NCBI RefSeq assembly: GCF_017355365.1
Contig: NZ_JADIJR010000012.1
Coordinates: forward strand, 1-64,000
Origin: Microbacterium sp. SD291
GTDB taxonomy: Bacteria; Actinomycetota; Actinomycetes; Actinomycetales; Microbacteriaceae
DNA: 64,000 bases
Direction of reading: 5' to 3'
This document shows, one piece after another, positions 57,989-64,000 of this stretch. The notes under the pieces were generated by a model. That model saw only the letters and a program-made list of their open reading frames with translations, was not told the DNA's origin and did not search any database. Within the stretch, counting starts at the first letter, position 1, and each line of letters begins with the position of its first letter. Made by a program: the position numbers and the translations under genes.

Positions 57989-59023
57989 ATGAAGAAGACA
58001 GCTCTGTCCGCGCTCGCCCTGAGCGGCGCCCTGATGCTCGCCCTGACCGCCTGCGGCACCACGCAGCCCACCGCGTCCGCCGACGGCGGCAAGCCCGCGG
58101 AGTCTGCGAGCGCCGACTGCGCCGCCGACTCCACGGCGACGTCGACCGGACCGGTGACCCTCACCGACGCGTTCGACCGCACGGTCGAGCTCGACAAGCC
58201 CGCCGAGCGGGTCGCCGTGCTCGAGTGGCAGCAGATCGAGGACGCGCTCACGCTCTGCGTCACTCCGGTCGCCGTCGCGGATGCCTCGGGCTACAGCACC
58301 TGGGTCTCGGCGGAGGAGCTGCCGAAGGACGTCGTCGATGTCGGCACCCGCCAGGAGCCGAACCTCGACGCGCTGTTCGCCGCGGAGCCCGACCTCGTGA
58401 TCGTCGAGGCGTACACCCGCGATGACGCGATCATCGCGCAGCTCGAGGAGTACGGCGTGCCCGTGCTCGCGACGCTGGGCGCGGATGCCGCCGACCCGAT
58501 CGCGCAGATGCTGAGCACCTTCGACCTGATCGCCCAGGCCACCGGCCGCGAGGAGCGGGCAGCCGCAGTGACCGAGGAGTTCGAGGCGCACCTGGCCGAG
58601 GCGAAGGCCGAGATCACCGGCCTTGACGTCGAGGTCGACAGCTTCGTGTTCTTCGACGGCTGGGTCGACGGCAGCAACGTGTCGCTGCGTCCGTTCGGAC
58701 AGGGCTCGCTGGTCGGCGAGGTCGGCGAAGAGCTCGGCCTCACCAACGCCTGGACCGGCGAGGTGGATGCCGCGTACGGCCTCGGCCAGACCGACATCGA
58801 GGGCATGACCGCCGTCGGCGATGCCAGCCTGTTCTACACCGGCACCGAGGAGGAGGACGGCAGCAGCTTCATGGATGCCGTCGAGACCAACCCGGTCTGG
58901 AAGTCGCTCCCCGCAGTGCAGGACGACCGTCTGCAGGCGTTCCCCGCCGGCCTCTGGACCTTCGGCGGACCGCGCTCGACCGAGCTGATCATCGACGCCT
59001 ACCTCGAGGTCCTCGCCAAGTGA
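57989..59023 (+). CDS. Iron-siderophore substrate-binding lipoprotein
   Basis: A 344-residue FecB/FepB-type binding protein: signal with lipobox (ALTAC), Ser/Ala tether, then the conserved lobes VELDKPAERVAVLEWQQIED, VVDVGTRQEPNLDALFAAEP and DLVIVEAYTRDD. It captures ferric siderophore at the cell surface. ATG 57989 follows GAGGAATCC. Its stop overlaps the permease start (GTGA). Confidence 0.92.
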   Translation: MKKTALSALALSGALMLALTACGTTQPTASADGGKPAESASADCAADSTATSTGPVTLTDAFDRTVELDKPAERVAVLEWQQIEDALTLCVTPVAVADASGYSTWVSAEELPKDVVDVGTRQEPNLDALFAAEPDLVIVEAYTRDDAIIAQLEEYGVPVLATLGADAADPIAQMLSTFDLIAQATGREERAAAVTEEFEAHLAEAKAEITGLDVEVDSFVFFDGWVDGSNVSLRPFGQGSLVGEVGEELGLTNAWTGEVDAAYGLGQTDIEGMTAVGDASLFYTGTEEEDGSSFMDAVETNPVWKSLPAVQDDRLQAFPAGLWTFGGPRSTELIIDAYLEVLAK

Positions 59024-61113
59024 CCGGCACCCGGCTCCCGTCCGTCGCCGAACCGTCGTCCGCGCCCGGCCCCGCCGGGCCCGCGACGGGGTCCACGGCG
59101 ACGGACGGAGCCGGGCGCACCGCCGGGGGAGTCCGCGCTCTCGGCGTGCTCCTGACCCTTGCGGTCGTGCTCGCCGGCGTGAGCGTCTGGCACCTCTCGC
59201 AGGGCACCAGCGGCGCCGGCTTCGAGGACGAGGTGATCCTGTTCGGGTCGCGGATCCCGAGGCTCGCCGCGGGAACGGCCGTCGGCATCGCGCTCGGCGT
59301 GGCCGGCGTGCTGCTGCAGTCGCTCGCACGCAACGCGCTCGCCTCCCCCGACACGCTCGGCGTCACGGCGGGTTCGTACCTCGCCGTCACCGCGGTCTCG
59401 GCGTTCGGCATCGCCATCCCGGTGTGGGCGTCCGGTGCCGTCGCCTTCGCCGGCGGGATCGTCGCCGCCGGCATCGCGCTCGGGCTCGCGGGAGGAGCCG
59501 GGTCGTCCACCACGCGGCTGATCCTCGCCGGGTCGGCGCTCGCGCTGGCGTTCCAGGCGTGCACCTCGACGCTGCTGGTGCTCTTCGACGAGGAGACCAA
59601 GGGCCTGCTCGCGTGGGGGAGCGGCAGCCTCTCGCAGCTCGGACTCGACGCGTTCCTGCAGTCGGCACCCGTCGTCGTGGTCGTCACGATCGCCGCGATC
59701 CTGCTGTCCCGCCGCCTCGACGTGCTCGCCCTCGGCGACGACACCGCCTCGTCGCTCGGAGTGCCGATCCGCTCGACCAGGGTCATCGGCATCCTGCTCG
59801 CGGTCGTCCTGATCGCCGTCTCGGTGACGCTCGCAGGTCCCATGGGGTTCGTCGGGCTCTGCGCCCCGGTGCTCGCCCGCCTGCTCGCGCGCGTCGTTCC
59901 GAGCCTCAACCGGCACGCCCTGCTGCTGCCGCTGTCCGGCCTGATCGGCGCGGTCGTGGTCATCCTCTCGGATGCGCTGCTGCGCGCGATCATCGGCGCG
60001 GAGGCGGCGATCGCGGTGCCGACCGGCGTCGCGACGACTCTTCTCGGCGCCGTCGTGCTGATCCTGATGGCCCGTCGGCTCCGCGACTCCGGCCCGACCA
60101 AGGAGCCCCCGAGGGTGCGCTTCGGCGTGCGCAGCGGGCGCCGCTTCCTCGTCGTGCTGATCGTGTCCATCGCCGCCCTCGGCGGAGCCCTCGTGCTCGG
60201 ACTCCTCGCCGGCAGCACCTGGCTGCTCACGGGCGACATCGCGCTGTGGCTGCAGGGGCAGGCTCCGCCGCTGATCTCGTTCTCGCTCGACGAGCGGGCC
60301 CCGCGCGTGATCGCGGCGCTCGTCGCCGGCGCCGCGCTCGCCCTGTCCGGCAGCATCTTCCAGGGCGTCAGCCGCAACCCGCTCGCAGACCCCGGCATCC
60401 TCGGCGTCACCGGCGGCGCGGGTCTCGGCGCGGTGCTCGTCGTGACGAGCGCCGTCGCCTCGACGGCCGGCATGATCGCCGCGGCGCTCGTGGGCGCGCT
60501 GCTGGCGTTCGCCCTGGTCTACGGGCTCGCGTGGCGGGGAGGCCTGAACGCCGACCGCTTCATCCTGATCGGCATCGGCGTCTCGTACGGCACCACGGCG
60601 CTGACCACGTTCTTCCTGGTCCGCGCGAACCCGTGGGACACCCCGAAGATCTACACCTGGCTCTCCGGCACGACCTACGGGCGGATCTGGGATCAGGTCA
60701 TCCCGGTCGCGATCGTGCTCGCGATCGCCCTGCCGCTGGTGTTCGCCGCTCGGCGGGAGCTCGACGTGATGTCGCTCGACGAGGACACCCCTCGCCTGGT
60801 CGGCATAGGCCTGGAGCGGACCAGGCTCGTGCTGCTTCTGGTCGCGGCCGTGCTCGCCGCGTTCAGCGTGGCCGCTGTCGGCGTGATCGGCTTCGTCGGT
60901 CTGGTCGCCCCGCATGCCGCCAGGGCCCTCGTCGGCGCCAGGCACACCAGGGTGATCCCCGTGGCGGTGCTGCTCGGCGCGGTGCTCGTGACGCTCGCCG
61001 ACGTCGTCGGACGCACCGTGATCCAGCCGGCGCAGCTCCCGGCCGGGCTCGTCGTCGCGCTGCTGGGTGCCCCGTACTTCGTGTGGCTGCTCTGGCGGTC
61101 GCGCGACGCCTGA
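59020..61113 (+). CDS. FecCD-type permease, two domains fused
   Basis: A 697-residue protein containing two complete FecCD permease domains in tandem. Both halves show the typical motif pair: LARNALASPDTLGVTAGSY and GPMGFVGLCAPVLARLL in the first, VSRNPLADPGILGVTGGAG and VGVIGFVGLVAPHAARALVG in the second. Usual permeases are about 340 residues and work as dimers; here one polypeptide would form the whole channel (about 20 helices). It starts at GTG 59020, coupled to the binding protein. A roughly 40-residue polar N-terminus precedes the first helix. Confidence 0.92.
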   Translation: MTGTRLPSVAEPSSAPGPAGPATGSTATDGAGRTAGGVRALGVLLTLAVVLAGVSVWHLSQGTSGAGFEDEVILFGSRIPRLAAGTAVGIALGVAGVLLQSLARNALASPDTLGVTAGSYLAVTAVSAFGIAIPVWASGAVAFAGGIVAAGIALGLAGGAGSSTTRLILAGSALALAFQACTSTLLVLFDEETKGLLAWGSGSLSQLGLDAFLQSAPVVVVVTIAAILLSRRLDVLALGDDTASSLGVPIRSTRVIGILLAVVLIAVSVTLAGPMGFVGLCAPVLARLLARVVPSLNRHALLLPLSGLIGAVVVILSDALLRAIIGAEAAIAVPTGVATTLLGAVVLILMARRLRDSGPTKEPPRVRFGVRSGRRFLVVLIVSIAALGGALVLGLLAGSTWLLTGDIALWLQGQAPPLISFSLDERAPRVIAALVAGAALALSGSIFQGVSRNPLADPGILGVTGGAGLGAVLVVTSAVASTAGMIAAALVGALLAFALVYGLAWRGGLNADRFILIGIGVSYGTTALTTFFLVRANPWDTPKIYTWLSGTTYGRIWDQVIPVAIVLAIALPLVFAARRELDVMSLDEDTPRLVGIGLERTRLVLLLVAAVLAAFSVAAVGVIGFVGLVAPHAARALVGARHTRVIPVAVLLGAVLVTLADVVGRTVIQPAQLPAGLVVALLGAPYFVWLLWRSRDA

Positions 61114-61132
61114 GCGCGTCGGCATCCTGTCG

Positions 61133-61211
61133 CCGAGATCCGGACAACCGCTCCAGATCCGGAGAATCCGGCGGATTCCATCCTGCTCTCGCGCGGTCGA
61201 CCGGATCTCGG
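61133..61211. repeat. 79-bp palindromic repeat (family F3), copy 1
   Basis: Ends CCGAGATCCGG and CCGGATCTCGG are perfectly inverted; inside, ACAACCGC and GCGGTCGA also largely pair. It is 79 bp, 19 bp after the permease stop. Confidence 0.78.
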
Positions 61212-61224
61212 GATGACGTCGAGG

Positions 61225-61265
61225 CCCCGGCATCCGCTCCAGGGAGTGCAGAGCGGATGCCGGGG
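61225..61265. terminator. Bidirectional terminator between convergent genes
   Basis: CCCCGGCATCCGCTC pairs perfectly with GAGCGGATGCCGGGG (15 bp) around an 11-nt loop, between the iron operon and the convergent hydrolase gene. GC-rich, without a U-tract. Confidence 0.7.
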
Positions 61266-61273
61266 GCGCGCCG

Positions 61274-62367
<1,094 letters not shown>

Positions 62368-62428
62368 GTTTCCGCCAGCGGGAGTCAAGGTGGGTGCGCC
62401 CGGGCGCCCGCCGACGTAGGTTGCGAGC

Positions 62429-63208
62429 ATGGAATCCCGGACGCAGGACATCGCCCGCCAGATCGCCGTCATCGCCTCGGCCTGCTTCATGCTGGTGGCC
62501 GCGGCCGTCGGATCCGGCGCGTTCGGGGGTACTCCGGTGAACGAGCTGCAGGGTGGCGCGCTGTCGGCACAGGGCTCCTACCTCGCACCGGCAGGCCCCG
62601 CCTTCTCGATCTGGTCGCTGATCTATCTCGGCCTGATCGCATACACGGTGTGGCAGGCGCTGCCGGCGCGACGAGCCGATGAGCGTCAGCGCGCGGTCGG
62701 CGGATGGATCGCCGCGTCGATGGTCCTGAACGGGCTGTGGCTCGTGACGGCGCAGTTCTTGTCGCTGGTGATGACGGTCGTCGTGATCGCGCTGCTGCTC
62801 GCGACGCTCGCCAGGGTGATCGTGATCCTCGGGCACAGGCGTGCGCGCAGCTGGTCCGAGCGCCTCCTGGTCGACGGTGCCAGCGGACTGCACTTCGGCT
62901 GGGTCACGATCGCCACAGTGGCGAACACGGCCGCCTGGCTCACGCAGACAGCCCCCGCGAGCTGGGCCGATCAGGCCGAGATCTGGGCCGTCGCGGTGCT
63001 GGCGGTCGTGCTCGTGATCGGCGTCGCCACTGCGCTCGTGACCAGGCGCATCGCACCCGCCCTCGCGACGGCGTGGGGCCTCACGTGGCTCGCGGTCGGA
63101 CGCCTCGCGGGCGAGCCGGAGAGCACGATAACGGGGATCGCCGCGATCGTCGTCGCCGTTGCGCTCGTGGTGGCCGGAGTCGCCGCCGTTCTGCGCCGTC
63201 GACGATGA
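62429..63208 (+). CDS. TspO/tryptophan-rich sensory protein-like membrane protein
   Basis: A 259-residue protein with seven or so helices. The region APAGPAFSIWSLIYLGLIAY matches the TspO/MBR-like family, seen in many actinobacteria as a longer 'tryptophan-rich sensory' form. TAGGTT ends exactly 6 nt before ATG 62429, implying leaderless expression. TspO binds tetrapyrroles and stress-related ligands in other bacteria; its role here is unknown. Confidence 0.78.
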   Translation: MESRTQDIARQIAVIASACFMLVAAAVGSGAFGGTPVNELQGGALSAQGSYLAPAGPAFSIWSLIYLGLIAYTVWQALPARRADERQRAVGGWIAASMVLNGLWLVTAQFLSLVMTVVVIALLLATLARVIVILGHRRARSWSERLLVDGASGLHFGWVTIATVANTAAWLTQTAPASWADQAEIWAVAVLAVVLVIGVATALVTRRIAPALATAWGLTWLAVGRLAGEPESTITGIAAIVVAVALVVAGVAAVLRRRR

Positions 63209-63220
63209 CTGCACGTGCGC

Positions 63221-63299
63221 CCGAGATCCGGTCAACCGCCCCGGATGCGGAGGATGCAGGGAAGATCATCCGGATCTCGAGCGGTTGACCGGATCACGG
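63221..63299. repeat. 79-bp palindromic repeat (family F3), copy 2
   Basis: CCGAGATCCGGTCAACCGC pairs with GCGGTTGACCGGATCACGG (18 of 19). It is 79 bp, identical in length to copy 1, and lies 12 bp after the TspO-like stop, before the convergent KdpE-like gene. Confidence 0.83.
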
Positions 63300-63359
63300 C
63301 GTGAGGAGAGAGGGGTGCGGAGCCGGCACCGGACGCAGGGGACCGGAGGGAACGGATGC

Positions 63360-64000
63360 TCAGAGCACGAGCCGGTAGCCCATGCCCGACTCGGTGAGCA
63401 GGTGCACGGGCGCACTCGGCTCGCGCTCGAGCTTCTTGCGCAGCTGCGACATGTACAGGCGCAGGTAGCCGGAATCCGAGACCTGCTCGCTGCCCCAGAT
63501 CTCCTTCAGCAGGTCCTGCCTGGTGACCAGGGCTCCCGGATGCCGGGCCAGATGCTCCAGCATCCGCCACTCCGTCGGAGTCAGGTGCACCCGGGTGCCC
63601 GCCCGCGTCGCGGTCTTGTCGGCGAGATCGACGACGACATCTCCGAAGCCGACCGTCGACTCGCCGCCGGTGGCGAGGCTTCGGCGGGAGAGCGCGCGCA
63701 GGCGAGCGAGCAGCTCGTCGATCTGGAACGGCTTGGTCACGAAGTCGTCGGCGCCGGCGTCCAGCGCCTCCACCTTGTCGGCGGAGCCGGTGCGACCGGA
63801 CACGACGATGATCGGCGCATTCGTCCATCCGCGCAGGGCGTGGATCACCTCGATGCCGTCCAGACGCGGCATCCCGAGATCGAGCATGATGACGTCGGGA
63901 TGCCCCTGCGCGGCCAGTGCGATGGCGGCCGCTCCGTCGCCGGCGGACACGACGTCGTAGCCGTGGGCGGAGAGCGTGATGCGCAGCGCGCGCACCATCT
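63360..64000 (-). CDS. KdpE-like response regulator, partial at window end
   Basis: At least 212 residues of an OmpR-family regulator: receiver with phospho-acceptor Asp in HPDVIMLDLGMPRLDGIEVI and Lys in DFVTKPFQIDELLARLR, winged helix with HLTPTEWRMLEHLARHPGAL, and YLRLYMSQLRKKLE with a GMGYRLVL end. These match KdpE, which activates the Kdp potassium pump. The apparent ATG near 63998 is internal: family members have about 12-15 more N-terminal residues with the VDDD acidic pocket, which must lie beyond 64000. A KdpD kinase is expected upstream, outside the window. Confidence 0.85.
   Translation of the reverse strand, partial: MVRALRITLSAHGYDVVSAGDGAAAIALAAQGHPDVIMLDLGMPRLDGIEVIHALRGWTNAPIIVVSGRTGSADKVEALDAGADDFVTKPFQIDELLARLRALSRRSLATGGESTVGFGDVVVDLADKTATRAGTRVHLTPTEWRMLEHLARHPGALVTRQDLLKEIWGSEQVSDSGYLRLYMSQLRKKLEREPSAPVHLLTESGMGYRLVL

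Noticed and set aside
56081..59329. 1082-codon minus-strand frame opposite the iron operon
   Set aside because: Shadow of four well-identified plus-strand genes; it crosses their boundaries and has no recognisable motif.

Overview
The window is a high-GC actinobacterial chromosome segment, most likely from Microbacterium or a close relative in the Microbacteriaceae. That placement is an inference from gene content, extreme GC at third codon positions, many leaderless-looking promoters, and the constant use of GGATGCC/GGCATCC inside genes. About 54 protein genes are supported. No rRNA, tRNA, insertion sequence or CRISPR array was recognised.

Layout. 1-4.2 kb: a small hypoxia/dormancy-type island (universal stress protein, DosR/DosS-like two-component pair, FMN-binding protein) with DosR-like boxes and less GC-biased codons than the rest. 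4.2-12.8 kb: ArsR/SRPBCC pair, SGNH hydrolase, RNase HI with a C-terminal extension, a protealysin-like M4 protease with its emfourin-type inhibitor, two exported propeller lipoproteins (the second AztD) behind a Zur-like operator, then a tandem-repeat array. 12.9-29.5 kb: a large glycoside-utilisation locus with two ABC sugar importers, an MGH1-like glycosidase, a GntR regulator, a GH42 beta-galactosidase, and an unusual run of GcvPA-like, GcvPB-like, AcoX/NAD-kinase-like and SDR genes. Three copies of one GntR-type operator tie the locus together.

29.7-37.9 kb: a zinc-ribbon SDR, rifampin ADP-ribosyltransferase, a van-like cell-wall module (RR/HK, VanY, alanine racemase, D-Ala ligase) and a membrane-anchored sulfite-oxidase-like protein. 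38-48.5 kb: Ski2-like helicase, PhnA, ArsR/SulP, purine nucleoside phosphorylase, PutP, then LacI plus a GH35 beta-galactosidase beside the remnant of an ABC permease. 48.6-55.9 kb: AlkD-like repair protein, FUSC transporter, DUF998-like membrane protein, HNH nuclease, LAL-type LuxR regulator and a cold-shock gene with a long leader. 56-64 kb: an iron-siderophore uptake operon behind a DtxR-like box, an alpha/beta hydrolase broken by one nonsense codon, a TspO-like protein and a partial KdpE-like regulator.

The most striking non-gene signal is a set of short palindromic repeats whose copies keep an exact family length (80, 61 and 79 bp) while their interiors vary. Two 80-bp copies, and single examples of other families, lie inside open reading frames and are translated. 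The most interesting gene signal is the orphan GcvPA/GcvPB-like pair, which has altered active-site motifs and sits in a sugar operon with no gcvT or gcvH.
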